Origin: an uncultured Lachnospiraceae bacterium
GTDB taxonomy: Bacteria; Bacillota; Clostridia; Lachnospirales; Lachnospiraceae
Reading direction: 5' to 3'
NCBI GenBank assembly: GCA_910588885.1
Contig: CAJUSQ010000026.1
Span: 1 to 26,091, forward strand
DNA length: 26,091 nt
Shown here: positions 15,569 through 24,153 of the stretch, piece by piece
Layout of the letters: every line of letters begins with the position of its first letter
Numbering within the stretch: the first letter of the stretch is position 1
Made by a program: the position numbers and the translations under genes
Notes under the pieces: model-generated
Database searches by the model: none
The model's input: the letters and a program-made list of their open reading frames with translations, nothing else
What the model was told of the DNA's origin: nothing

Positions 15569-16878
15569 GCCAGGCGGCAGTCATAGGAATTTTGATGTTT
15601 GTACTGTTGATTGTGATGGCGCTGATCGGGATACCGATTTTTGTGGGAATGCTGGTATGCTCTTTCGTGGGCTTTTATGCCATTGGAGGTTTTACAATGG
15701 CAGTCACACAGTTTACCCAGGCGCCCTTTTCCATTGGCGCCAGTTATACCTATGCGGTGCTTCCGCTGTTTGTGCTGGTAGGGACCTTGGCCGGGGTGAC
15801 CGGCATTGCAGGCGGAGCGTTTGATTCTATGCAGAAATGGCTGGGCGGAGCCCGGGGAGGATTGCTGTATGCCCTGGTAGGATCCAATGCCGTGTTTGGA
15901 GCCTGCTCCGGAATTTCCATCGCAGGGAATGTGGTGTTCGGCAAGATTGCAATGCCGCAGCTGGAGCGTTACCAATATGACCGGAAGCTGTCCCTTGGAG
16001 CCATTGTAGGGGCAGGTTCCCTGTCCTCCCTCATTCCGCCCAGTGTACCGATTATTATGTGGTGTCTTCTGACCAATCTGTCTATCGGGACGGCATTGAT
16101 GTACGGCTTGTCAGTGGGAATTATCATGATCGTGCTTCTGTGTGTGGCGATTTGGGTGGTGATTGCCCTGTTTCCCGGAAAAGTGCCCAAGAAGGGAGCG
16201 CTTGGGAAAGTGAGCATGAAGGAAAAGGTATCGTCCCTGCGGTATCTATTTCCCTTCGTACTGGTGTTTGCCCTGATTGTAGTGGGGAGTTTGTCAGGAT
16301 GGTTTTCCTCTACCGTAGCTGGTGCGGTGGTATCCATCGTACTGATCATTTTTGCACTGTTTAAGAAGGTTCCAGTGAAAGAGATCGGTTACTGTATCTG
16401 GGACGCAGCTGTAATGAATGCAGGAATTTTCCCTATTATTATTGCAGGCACGATTTTCAGCCGTTTTGTTACGGTTACAAGGCTCGCGGACAGTCTGGCA
16501 GGATTAATTTCAAACGCCCATATCCCGGCTTTTGCAGTATTTTGTATTGTGGTTGTATTTTATATTTTATGCGGCTGTGTGATGGATATTAACTCCACGA
16601 TCATCATTACCGTACCTATTGTGTTTCCGTTGCTGACAGGTTTGGGATACAATCCCTTTATTGTATGTGTGCTTTTGGTGATGCTGTGCGAATGTGCCGG
16701 GATGACGCCTCCTATTGGTATGAACGTGTTTGCGGTATCCAACGCACTGAAGATCCGGGCGTCGGAAATATTTGCCGGAGTATGGCCGTTTTTTGTGCTG
16801 AACCTGGTGGCGATTCTGATTATGGCTCTGTTCCCGCAGCTGGTAGAGATGATCCCCCATTTGATGGGGCTGCCGTAA
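15565..16878 (+). CDS. dctM: TRAP transporter large permease (DctM family)
   Basis: This 437-residue protein, highly hydrophobic with around a dozen membrane segments, has DctM family features: a GIPIFVGMLVCSFVGFY start, the GSNAVFGACSGISIAGNVVFGKIAMPQ motif, the SLIPPSVPIIMW loop and the C-terminal GMTPPIGMNVFAVS motif. It forms the sodium-coupled translocation channel of the TRAP system with the Q and P subunits. It starts by ATGA overlap with dctQ, with GGAGG just upstream. A 115-bp gap with no obvious hairpin separates it from the binding-protein gene. Confidence 0.93.
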   Translation: MSQAAVIGILMFVLLIVMALIGIPIFVGMLVCSFVGFYAIGGFTMAVTQFTQAPFSIGASYTYAVLPLFVLVGTLAGVTGIAGGAFDSMQKWLGGARGGLLYALVGSNAVFGACSGISIAGNVVFGKIAMPQLERYQYDRKLSLGAIVGAGSLSSLIPPSVPIIMWCLLTNLSIGTALMYGLSVGIIMIVLLCVAIWVVIALFPGKVPKKGALGKVSMKEKVSSLRYLFPFVLVFALIVVGSLSGWFSSTVAGAVVSIVLIIFALFKKVPVKEIGYCIWDAAVMNAGIFPIIIAGTIFSRFVTVTRLADSLAGLISNAHIPAFAVFCIVVVFYILCGCVMDINSTIIITVPIVFPLLTGLGYNPFIVCVLLVMLCECAGMTPPIGMNVFAVSNALKIRASEIFAGVWPFFVLNLVAILIMALFPQLVEMIPHLMGLP

Positions 16879-16993
16879 ATTGCAGGAAGAAATAGGAGCT
16901 AATCCGTTATTGTATTTGGTACGGTTGTCGTAAAGTGGAAATGAAATAGAAAAGGAAATGAAAGGAAACTTTGTAAGTAGAAAGGAGATTTTT

Positions 16994-18169
16994 ATGAAGA
17001 AGAAAATGGCAGAGGGATTATTGGCGGTTGGTAAGGCGGTTCTGCTGCTGGCAGGCTGTAGCGGTACCGGGAATGAGGAAGGCACTCAGGCAGCAGGAGA
17101 CGGCGCAGATGCCGGACGGCAGGAGGAGGATAACATGGCTCCGGGTCAGGAGGAAGGAGACGACGGATCCGAAACGGGAAATACTGCAAAAGGAGCAAGC
17201 GATGTAGATGAGACAACCTTGACTATGGCAACCACTTTTTCGGAGACGGAATTTGCAGGCCAGGTAATCAGTTATTTCAAGGATTATCTTTCGGAGCATT
17301 CCGACGGGAAGATTAACCTTGAAATCTATTGGGGAGGCACCTTTGCCAATTCTTCCGAGGAGCTGTCATTTGTAAGCTCCGGGGCAGCGGATATGAGTGT
17401 ACTGAATCAGAATAATTATACGGATGTATTGCCGCTTTTAAATTTTCCGTCCCAGATCTACGGGGAAGACGGCTTCCAGGGATCTATTGATATTTTTACA
17501 TATATGATGGAAGAAAATGCGGAGACGGCGGCGCTGATCCAGGCGGAGAATAAAGCACAGAATTTGCACATGCTGGGAGGAATGCCTGCAGGAACGAACT
17601 GCTTTGTAACGAAGTCAGAATGTGCAACCCTGGCGGATCTGACGAAGTTGAAACTGGGGGCAGGCATTAATCTGAGCGCGTTTGAATCCCTTGGATTTCA
17701 TGTGGTATCCATTATGCCTCAGGAATATTATGACAGCTTAAGCCGCGGCATTGTAGATACCGGGTATATGCCTGTCAGTGTGTTTGTATCCATGAGCATG
17801 CAGGAGGTAACGCCTTATTTTATCTGTGATTCCAGCTATACGGCAGGAAATTTCTTCACGATGAATCTGGATAAGTGGAATTCGTTAAGCGATGGCACAA
17901 AGGCGGTGTTCCAAGAAGCGATGGAAGCAACTCAGAAATATTCCGTTGACCTGGCTAACACCCAGACGCAGGAAGCCTCGGCAACGATTGAGGCGGCCGG
18001 AGGGAAGGTTGTATATCTGCCCGAGGAGGATCAAAAGGCGATTCAGGACGCATTGTTTGCAACCGGGCTTACGGATTCCAGGAGCTACGCAGAAACTGCG
18101 GGCTGTGTGGAAGAGATGGAAACAATTTTAACTGCGGTAGGCGAATATTTAGGTTTGAGTGTGGAATAA
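16994..18169 (+). CDS. dctP: TRAP solute-binding lipoprotein (DctP family)
   Basis: The precursor has 391 residues, and the ATG at 16994 has AAAGGAG upstream. A lipoprotein signal ends in the lipobox L19-A20-G21-C22, followed by an acidic, Gly/Glu/Asp-rich linker (about 25-75) and the DctP fold. It should be anchored outside the membrane and deliver ligand to DctQM. Two oddities: K14 interrupts the signal peptide's hydrophobic core, and the conserved substrate-binding Arg of classical DctP proteins (in DLkGlkiRv) appears to be Gly222 here (DLTKLKLGA). Classical carboxylate binding may therefore be lost or changed. It is expressed with the flavoprotein and the genes downstream. Confidence 0.88.
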   Translation: MKKKMAEGLLAVGKAVLLLAGCSGTGNEEGTQAAGDGADAGRQEEDNMAPGQEEGDDGSETGNTAKGASDVDETTLTMATTFSETEFAGQVISYFKDYLSEHSDGKINLEIYWGGTFANSSEELSFVSSGAADMSVLNQNNYTDVLPLLNFPSQIYGEDGFQGSIDIFTYMMEENAETAALIQAENKAQNLHMLGGMPAGTNCFVTKSECATLADLTKLKLGAGINLSAFESLGFHVVSIMPQEYYDSLSRGIVDTGYMPVSVFVSMSMQEVTPYFICDSSYTAGNFFTMNLDKWNSLSDGTKAVFQEAMEATQKYSVDLANTQTQEASATIEAAGGKVVYLPEEDQKAIQDALFATGLTDSRSYAETAGCVEEMETILTAVGEYLGLSVE

Positions 18170-18190
18170 CCGAGAAAAGGAGTGTGGACA

Positions 18191-19117
18191 ATGAAAGAGA
18201 TGGTAAACCGGATTTTAAATGCAATGGTGGCGCATGAACCGGAAAGTCTGCCTATGGCAGACACCTATACGGCGATGGAAAATGTAAAAGCTGCGGCGTT
18301 ACCTATGATGGCCTGTTTCCGTGTATTCACCGGAATCCGGCAGATGGGAATGGTGTTTGCAGATCCGGTGCAGAACAGTGTGTTTTTCTATGCGGATATG
18401 GATGAGAATGGGAATGATACGCTTTTGTACGCCCGTTACGTGATGGAAGAGGGGAGAATTGCCGAGCTGGAGGTGAATCTGATCCGGGCCAGAGGTGATG
18501 CCGGTTTCCAGTATTCTCCAAACGAGGTGAAGGATATACCGGAAAGCTGGTTAAAGCCGATTCCGGAAGGGCAGCGCTGCACCAGAGACGAACTCCTTGC
18601 GGTGGCGGACTATATCTATACCGGAAAGGCAAAGCAGTTTCCTTATCCGATTGCCGACGACTGTTTCCTGATGGAGAACGGCGGTATGGTGAAGGAAAAT
18701 CCCGATTATGCCGAGGCTATGTGGGGATCGGATGCGGCAAAGCTGCCGAGAACAAAGGAGGGGCTTGTGTGTATTCCGGGAGACGTAATGCCGCTGGTAT
18801 CCCAGCAGCCGGGACGTGCGTTGGTGGTGGATGAGGAACAGGGAGTGATTTGTTTATGGGGAACGATCGACGGGTATGTGGTACCCTATGTGGAGTCCCA
18901 TGAAACCTCCAGCTGTTTTGTACCCACGGAAGCGGTTGCGATGCATATGGATAATACGCTGAAGGGTGATAAAATGAAGGGGAAAGCCCTGATCCGGCCG
19001 CAGAAGGCTACCGTGCTTCAGACGGAGCTGTTTCGATTTTACGGAGGAAAGCTCCACGGGCAGCACAGGCTGAACCAGATTCAGGCAATAGGGGCAAGGT
19101 TCCCCTGGGAGGATTAG
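18191..19117 (+). CDS. Protein with two NTF2/SnoaL-like halves, unknown reaction
   Basis: About 308 residues, no signal peptide. Residues about 1-105 follow the NTF2-like (ketosteroid isomerase/SnoaL) pattern: an N-terminal helix, then strands including YARYVMEEGRIAELEVNLIRARGD. The second half (about 135-305) repeats a similar theme, with RALVVDEEQGVICLWG and a final LFRFYGGKLHGQHRLNQIQAIGARFPW, reminiscent of the fungal/bacterial DUF8021-type arrangement. Such folds host isomerases, dehydratases and hydrolases of hydrophobic compounds. ATG 18191 has AAAAGGAG eight bases before it; an in-frame GTG at 18182 overlaps that site. It sits directly after dctP (21 bases), so it probably acts on the imported compound. 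The family assignment is by pattern only. Confidence 0.55.
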   Translation: MKEMVNRILNAMVAHEPESLPMADTYTAMENVKAAALPMMACFRVFTGIRQMGMVFADPVQNSVFFYADMDENGNDTLLYARYVMEEGRIAELEVNLIRARGDAGFQYSPNEVKDIPESWLKPIPEGQRCTRDELLAVADYIYTGKAKQFPYPIADDCFLMENGGMVKENPDYAEAMWGSDAAKLPRTKEGLVCIPGDVMPLVSQQPGRALVVDEEQGVICLWGTIDGYVVPYVESHETSSCFVPTEAVAMHMDNTLKGDKMKGKALIRPQKATVLQTELFRFYGGKLHGQHRLNQIQAIGARFPWED

Positions 19118-19156
19118 GATGCTGCAGAAGAAAGCGGGAATTGGAGGGAGAAAGTT

Positions 19157-20509
19157 ATGGCATTCACAGATATAATTGCGGTAATCGGGATTGTGCTGTC
19201 CTTTGTCGTGATGTTTATTTTGGTCTATAAAGGGATGCATGTGGTTTGGGCAACTTTTATTGCCAGTATTATTTTAATTATTACCAATGGACTAGCATTT
19301 TTTGATACACTGGGTCTGCTCTTTACGGCCTGGGGAGAGGCAATTCCGACCTTTGCCCCGGTGGTGCTGTTTGGAGCCGTGTTTTCAAAAGTGATGGATC
19401 ATACCGGTGCTGCAAAATCCTTTGCAACCACTCTGTATCATCGGGTGATCCCAAAGAACGCATCGGATCAAAAGCGTCGTATGATTGCTGTGGTTGTAAC
19501 CATTGTACTGGAAGTAGTTCTGGTGTATGCAGGTATTGACCAGTTTGCCATTGTATTTATTATGATGCCGATCCTGGGTGTTGTATGCGAAGAGGTGGAT
19601 ATTCCGCGAAAATATTTGCCGGCAATGATTTTATCCGCCGCAGGGATTGCCTGCGCCACACCGGGGTGCGCCAACGTATCCAATACTATTCCGATGATGC
19701 TGGCACAATCCACCAGCTTGGGCGGAGCAGTGCCGGGCTTTGTGGGGGCTGCTGTGATCCTGGTAGGTGTATGCTGGTATTTGGTACGCGCAGTTAATAA
19801 ATCAGTGGATCAGGGAGAACATTTTGATTGGGGAGAGACGCTGCAGCCACCGGCTAACGGGGATCGCAATCCTCCTTTTATCTTAAGTGTTATCCCCTTC
19901 CTGGTGGTGATTGTCGGATTCAACGTATTGAAACTGGATTGTCAGTGGGCAATTGCACTGGCTACGATTGTTGCCGTGATTTTGATGTATCGGTACATTC
20001 CGACCCGTGAGAATGGCGCAGAGGGATTCGGAGCCAAAATGACCGGTGTCTATGAACTGATGCTGAATGGGCTGATGTCCATTGCCCCGATTATGCTGAT
20101 TTTTTTATCTACCGGATTTGCTTCTGTGATCAGTTCCTGTAAGGGGTATGATATTCTGGTGAATGCCGTACTGAGTATTTCCCTTCCTCCTGCAGTGACC
20201 TTTGGGGTCGTTATGCTTCTGCTGGTGGGGATTATGATCAACCCGGTGGGGGCGATGATGGTGGCAATCCCCTTCGCGATGACGGCATTTCCGGATATGA
20301 ATCCGGCTGCGATCCATCGGATCTCATCCTTTGCTTATATTGTATTGGATTCTCTGCCTTTTGCAGCCGGAATTATTGTGGCGCAGAATATGGCTGGCCT
20401 GACCCAGAAGGAGGCATACAAGCCGATGTTTTTTACCACTGTCGTTTGGGCTTTTGCAGGATTTGTCATTGTAGTTGCGATGTTTGCGATGTATCCGGGA
20501 TGGGCATAG
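19157..20509 (+). CDS. GntP/ion-transporter-superfamily permease
   Basis: This 450-residue integral membrane protein has about twelve hydrophobic segments in two similar halves. Features such as PTFAPVVLFGAVFSKVMDHTGAAKSFATTL and ATPGCANVSNTIPMMLAQSTSLGGAVPG suit the GntP-like branch of the ion-transporter superfamily, which moves gluconate or other organic acids with protons. GGAGGGAG precedes the ATG. As last gene of the flavoprotein/TRAP operon it could export a reduced end product or take up a related compound. Two unrelated carriers in one operon suggest separate import and export steps (inference). A strong terminator lies downstream at 20664. Confidence 0.75.
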   Translation: MAFTDIIAVIGIVLSFVVMFILVYKGMHVVWATFIASIILIITNGLAFFDTLGLLFTAWGEAIPTFAPVVLFGAVFSKVMDHTGAAKSFATTLYHRVIPKNASDQKRRMIAVVVTIVLEVVLVYAGIDQFAIVFIMMPILGVVCEEVDIPRKYLPAMILSAAGIACATPGCANVSNTIPMMLAQSTSLGGAVPGFVGAAVILVGVCWYLVRAVNKSVDQGEHFDWGETLQPPANGDRNPPFILSVIPFLVVIVGFNVLKLDCQWAIALATIVAVILMYRYIPTRENGAEGFGAKMTGVYELMLNGLMSIAPIMLIFLSTGFASVISSCKGYDILVNAVLSISLPPAVTFGVVMLLLVGIMINPVGAMMVAIPFAMTAFPDMNPAAIHRISSFAYIVLDSLPFAAGIIVAQNMAGLTQKEAYKPMFFTTVVWAFAGFVIVVAMFAMYPGWA

Positions 20510-20551
20510 GAATTGGCTTAGGATACTCGTAAAAGCTTCCCGGAAAAAAGA

Positions 20552-20609
20552 ATGGAGAAAGAACCGTCTAAAGAAAAGGGATGGAGAAAGAGCCGTCTAC
20601 AGGGAAAAC
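20552..20609 (+). repeat. 29-bp imperfect tandem duplication
   Basis: Two units beginning ATGGAGAAAGA (20552-20580 and 20581-20609) match at most positions. The period is not a multiple of three and no convincing gene covers them. The surrounding 20510-20660 contains nothing else I can identify. Confidence 0.6.
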
Positions 20610-20663
20610 CAAGGGATTTTCAAGGATGCAAACAGACGGGGAAAACCATATAAATAGTGACTT

Positions 20664-20703
20664 AAAATCAGCCGCTCTGTGGAAAGCAGAGCGGCTGATT
20701 TTT
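20664..20703 (+). terminator. Strong terminator of the TRAP/GntP operon
   Basis: AAAATCAGCCGCTCTG (20664-20679) pairs perfectly with CAGAGCGGCTGATTTT (20687-20702) around a 7-base loop and ends in T residues. The flanking A and T runs make it effective in both directions. Confidence 0.92.
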
Positions 20704-20811
20704 ATGGATTTTTCGCCTTTGAAAAACGTCGGAGGGAAAGACCGTATTTGGGTAGGGAGAATTCGCCCAAAAACGAGGGATTGCTAAAACAGACGGTAAA
20801 ATGTATAATAT

Positions 20812-20904
20812 GAGTATGACAGCGAATTGGTCGCCCGGGGAATTCCGGAAGAACGAATCCGCCATTACGGCTTCGCTTTTGAAGGAAAGGGGGTTTTGAT
20901 TGGT
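20812..20904 (+). pseudogene. 3' remnant of an AAA-ATPase/PD-(D/E)XK gene
   Basis: The frame from GAG 20812 reads EYDSELVARGIPEERIRHYG and continues FAFEGKGVLIG. It matches the C-terminus of the intact protein at 21596-23284 (EYDAVLVERGFKKERIRHYG, FAFEGKQVLIG). The homology continues past the lost stop: GGATACGGAGGC follows in both places. No upstream part of the gene remains; only the last about 31 codons survive. It is a degraded paralogue, pointing to past duplication or recombination between copies of this family. Confidence 0.8.
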
Positions 20905-20908
20905 GGAA

Positions 20909-21022
20909 ATGGATACGGAGGCTGCCGCAAGGACGAATCTGCCGGATCATCCGGATATGGAAAAAGTGGAAAGCTTTGTAGAGCGGGTCAACAAGTTTGC
21001 GATTTTGGGAGAGACTAAGTGA
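20909..21022 (+). CDS. Small ORF of 37 codons, unknown
   Basis: ATG 20909 opens MDTEAAARTNLPDHPDMEKV and runs to FAILGETK, with a modest GGTGG upstream. Its stop TGA (21020-21022) overlaps the GTG start of the broken nucleotidyltransferase at 21019, a coupling arrangement seen in real operons. The product is acidic and helical in appearance and I do not recognise it. It could be a remnant of a longer gene, since it follows nuclease debris. Confidence 0.3.
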   Translation: MDTEAAARTNLPDHPDMEKVESFVERVNKFAILGETK

Positions 21023-21521
21023 GAGATAGAATTGCCGAAATAAATGAAAATTTGGATAAGATAGAAAGGACGGAAGAGGTGCGGATTCTGCATGCCGTTG
21101 AGTCCGGAAGCAGGGCGTGGGGCTTTGCTTCTCCGGACAGTGATTACGATGTGCGCTTTGTGTATGTACGACCAAAGTATTTTTATGCGCTTCGGCCATT
21201 GCTTGCGGCGCAATATATAGAGAAATATCATACCGCTCCGCCGGTGCTTTTTGATGACTTCTTAAGGATGGATATGCCTGCCAATTTACGTCGGGCAATT
21301 GACGAGCTGCTTGAAGTGAAGAAAAAAGAACCATAGAGTGTGAAGAGAATCCACAGCTGCCTGTGATAAGAGAATTCATTGAATCGGAGACTGCAAGACA
21401 AAAGGAGATTGCGGATCACCTGGAGGACGATCATAACAGGGATTGGACGGCATTAAACCGCATCTTTTTAGAGATGATCAATTTTGATCAAACGGGTGAT
21501 GAAAAGACGGAGCACTTCTAA
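21019..21521 (+). pseudogene. Broken RlaP-type (pol beta superfamily) nucleotidyltransferase
   Basis: From GTG 21019 the frame has the family's N-terminal hallmark AVESGSRAWGFASPDSDYDV with the GS and DxD catalytic motif. It then jumps after FVYVR straight to the family's C-terminal block KYFYALRPLLAAQYIE, so about 100 central residues are missing. The frame stops at TAG 21334. The remaining C-terminus (PVIREFIESETARQKEIADH, ending 21521) is open in the -1 frame, consistent with loss of one base near the A-run at 21322-21327. Family members are usually about 230-250 residues. Two independent lesions make function very unlikely. Confidence 0.8.
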
Positions 21522-21595
21522 AGATAAAATTCAAAAACAATTGATAAGGTTGTGATAGCGTTCAGATATTTGAGGCTGTAGAAGGAGGCGGGACC

Positions 21596-23284
21596 ATGGG
21601 CAGGACAATTTCCATTGGGGCACAGAGCTTTGAATTTATACGGAAGAATCATTATTTTTTTATTGATAAAACAAATTTTATTAAAGAGTGGTGGGAGAAT
21701 GGGGATGCAGTTACCTTAATTACCCGGCCCCGCCGTTTTGGAAAAACATTGAACCTGGATATGATGAACTGCTTTTTTTCCAGGACATATGAGGGCTGTG
21801 GAGAACTGTTTGAAGGATTGTCCATCTGGGAGGATGAAAAATACCGTGCCCTGCAGGGGACGTATCCGGTGATCTTTTTAAGCTTTGCGGATATTAAGGG
21901 TGAGACCTTTGAGGAGACGAAGCAGGGGATCAAGTATGCGTTAGAGAGATTATACAGGCTTCATCAATATGTGAAGGATAAAACTGGCATGGACGAGAAA
22001 GAAGTGGAATTTTTCAATTCTGTTTCATCAAAGATGCCGGATGATGTGGCTGTACTGGCGTTGAAATATCTTTCCGATTATTTGCAGGATTATTATGGCC
22101 AAAAGGTTCTGATCTTTCTTGATGAGTATGATACACCGCTCCAGGAGGCGTATGTATATGGATATTGGAAGGAGCTGGCAGGATTTATCCGGCGAATGTT
22201 CAATTCCGCTTTTAAAACCAATCCGAGTATGGAGCGGGCGATTATGACGGGAATTACACGGATAAGCAAGGAGTCTATCTTTTCGGATTTGAATCATCTT
22301 GAAGTAGTAACGACTACTTCCGAAAAATATGCGGATTGTTTTGGTTTTACAGAAAAAGAAGTGTTTGAGGCTTTGAATGAGTTTTCGATGTCGGAAGATG
22401 AGGGACAGGTAAAGCAATGGTATGATGGGTTTACCTTTGGGAATAAAAGGGATATTTATAATCCCTGGTCCATCATTAATTATTTGGATAAAAGGAAAGT
22501 GGGGGCTTATTGGGCAAATTCCAGTTCCAACAGCCTGGTAAATCTTTTAATCCGGCAGGGGAATGCCCGGACCAAGACGATTGTGGAAGATTTGATGAAG
22601 GGCGGTGTCCTTGAGACGGAGCTTGATGAGGAGATTATTTTTGATCAGCTGCAGAAGAAGCCGGGATCCATCTGGAGCATGCTTTTGGCCAGCGGGTATC
22701 TGAAAGTGGCGGACAGGTATTTTTCTAATGAGACAAGAAGATTTATCTGCCGTCTGAAACTGACCAACTGGGAAGTGGAAATGATGTTTGAAGACATGGT
22801 CCGGGAGTGGTTTGGGGCGGAGGACGTACCCTACAATGATTTTATCAAGGCGCTGCTTCTGGGAGATGTGGAAGCCATGAATGAGTTTATGAATGATATT
22901 GCCCTGACGACCTTCAGCAGTTTTGATATTGCAGAAAGCGTGGCCAAACATGATGCGCCGGAGCGGTTTTATCATGGCTTTGTGCTGGGGCTAATGGTGG
23001 AATTGAAGGGCAGCTATGAAGTCACCTCCAACCGGGAGAGCGGATTCGGGCGTTATGATATTATGTTGGTTCCAAGGAAAATGGGACAGCTGGATCCGAT
23101 GGTCATTGAGTTCAAGGTACGAAAGCCAAGGAAGGAAGCTTCCCTGGAGGAGACCGTGGCGGCGGCCTTACAGCAGATTGACGATAAGGAGTATGATGCG
23201 GTGTTGGTGGAGCGTGGGTTTAAAAAGGAGCGGATTCGTCACTATGGTTTTGCTTTTGAAGGAAAGCAGGTTCTGATTGGATAG
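21596..23284 (+). CDS. AAA-ATPase-like protein with PD-(D/E)XK nuclease domain
   Basis: This 562-residue protein belongs to the family combining an AAA-ATPase-like domain (PF09820 type) with a C-terminal PD-(D/E)XK domain (PF08011 type). The Walker A variant is RPRRFGKTLN (44-53), and Walker B is VLIFLDEYD with D176-E177. The nuclease core shows D488 (GRYDIMLV) and E505-F-K507 (VIEFKV), so both sites look intact. GGAGG precedes the ATG. Such genes are often present in many copies in gut Firmicutes and Bacteroidetes. Their role is unsettled; mobile or defence-related functions have been suggested. A paralogue's 3' remnant lies at 20812, supporting local duplication. Confidence 0.88.
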   Translation: MGRTISIGAQSFEFIRKNHYFFIDKTNFIKEWWENGDAVTLITRPRRFGKTLNLDMMNCFFSRTYEGCGELFEGLSIWEDEKYRALQGTYPVIFLSFADIKGETFEETKQGIKYALERLYRLHQYVKDKTGMDEKEVEFFNSVSSKMPDDVAVLALKYLSDYLQDYYGQKVLIFLDEYDTPLQEAYVYGYWKELAGFIRRMFNSAFKTNPSMERAIMTGITRISKESIFSDLNHLEVVTTTSEKYADCFGFTEKEVFEALNEFSMSEDEGQVKQWYDGFTFGNKRDIYNPWSIINYLDKRKVGAYWANSSSNSLVNLLIRQGNARTKTIVEDLMKGGVLETELDEEIIFDQLQKKPGSIWSMLLASGYLKVADRYFSNETRRFICRLKLTNWEVEMMFEDMVREWFGAEDVPYNDFIKALLLGDVEAMNEFMNDIALTTFSSFDIAESVAKHDAPERFYHGFVLGLMVELKGSYEVTSNRESGFGRYDIMLVPRKMGQLDPMVIEFKVRKPRKEASLEETVAAALQQIDDKEYDAVLVERGFKKERIRHYGFAFEGKQVLIG

Positions 23285-23355
23285 AGAGGATATGGATACG
23301 GAGGCATACGAGTTTAAAAGCTGGTATGCCCTCACAGGATGAAGGAGATACATAA

Positions 23356-24135
23356 ATGAAAGGAATATTTTTTGACATTGACGGAACTCTATGGACCAAA
23401 GATATGATGATACCGGACAGTACCAAAGAAGCAATTCGAAAATTAAAAGAGAACAAATGTTTGGTTTTTATCAGCAGCGGACGCACCCGTGCATTTATCC
23501 AGGATCCGGGGCTTTTGTCCCTGGGCTTTGACGGAATTCTGTCCGGATGCGGCACCAGCGTGAATTTCCGTGGAGAAGAGCTTCTATATAAAATGATTTC
23601 GAATGAAATCGTGGATGCCACCTTAAAGGTGTTGCGGAAATACGAAATGCCGGTGGTGCTGGAAGGCCGCACCTTCCAATATGTGGATGCCGAAGACTTT
23701 CAGGGAGATCCGTTTCTGGAGGTTCTGCGCAGGGATGTGGGGGAACGGCTTCTGGGGATTCGGGAAAACCATATGAACTGGGAGATCAGCAAGTTCAGCG
23801 CGGTGATCAAAAAGGACAGCTATACAAAAGCATTGGAGGAACTTTCCTGCTGGTATGATTTTCTGGTACATGGCACGAAGGTGGTGGAAGGAGTGCCCAA
23901 GGGCTACAGTAAGGCTACCGGGATTCAGGCAGTTTGTGAGAAACTGGGAATTGACCGGGAAGATACCTATGCCTTTGGGGATAGTGTCAATGACCTGGAT
24001 ATGCTGAAGTATGCGGCTTATGGGATTGCCATGGGGAATGGGACGCCGGAGGCGAAGGCGGCAGCGGATTATGTGACGGACGACCTGTTAGAGGACGGGA
24101 TTTACAATGCCTGTGCGCATTTTGCGCTGATTTAA
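23356..24135 (+). CDS. Cof-type HAD hydrolase (HAD-IIB)
   Basis: This 259-residue cytoplasmic phosphatase of the Cof/HAD-IIB class has motif I FFDIDGTLW (D7, D9), motif II ISSGRT, and motif IV GDSVNDLDML near residues 210-220. A C2-type cap lies between. Members dephosphorylate sugar phosphates, FMN or pyridoxal phosphate; the substrate cannot be read from sequence. AAGGAG lies upstream. It is followed after 18 bases by the sce7726-family gene and may share a transcript with it. Length and motifs are normal. Confidence 0.92.
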   Translation: MKGIFFDIDGTLWTKDMMIPDSTKEAIRKLKENKCLVFISSGRTRAFIQDPGLLSLGFDGILSGCGTSVNFRGEELLYKMISNEIVDATLKVLRKYEMPVVLEGRTFQYVDAEDFQGDPFLEVLRRDVGERLLGIRENHMNWEISKFSAVIKKDSYTKALEELSCWYDFLVHGTKVVEGVPKGYSKATGIQAVCEKLGIDREDTYAFGDSVNDLDMLKYAAYGIAMGNGTPEAKAAADYVTDDLLEDGIYNACAHFALI

Positions 24136-24153
24136 AATAAGGAAAGTACGGAA

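Noticed and set aside
20552..20653. Short frame starting in the 29-bp duplication
   Set aside because: Repeat period is not a multiple of three, ribosome binding site is poor, no recognisable product.
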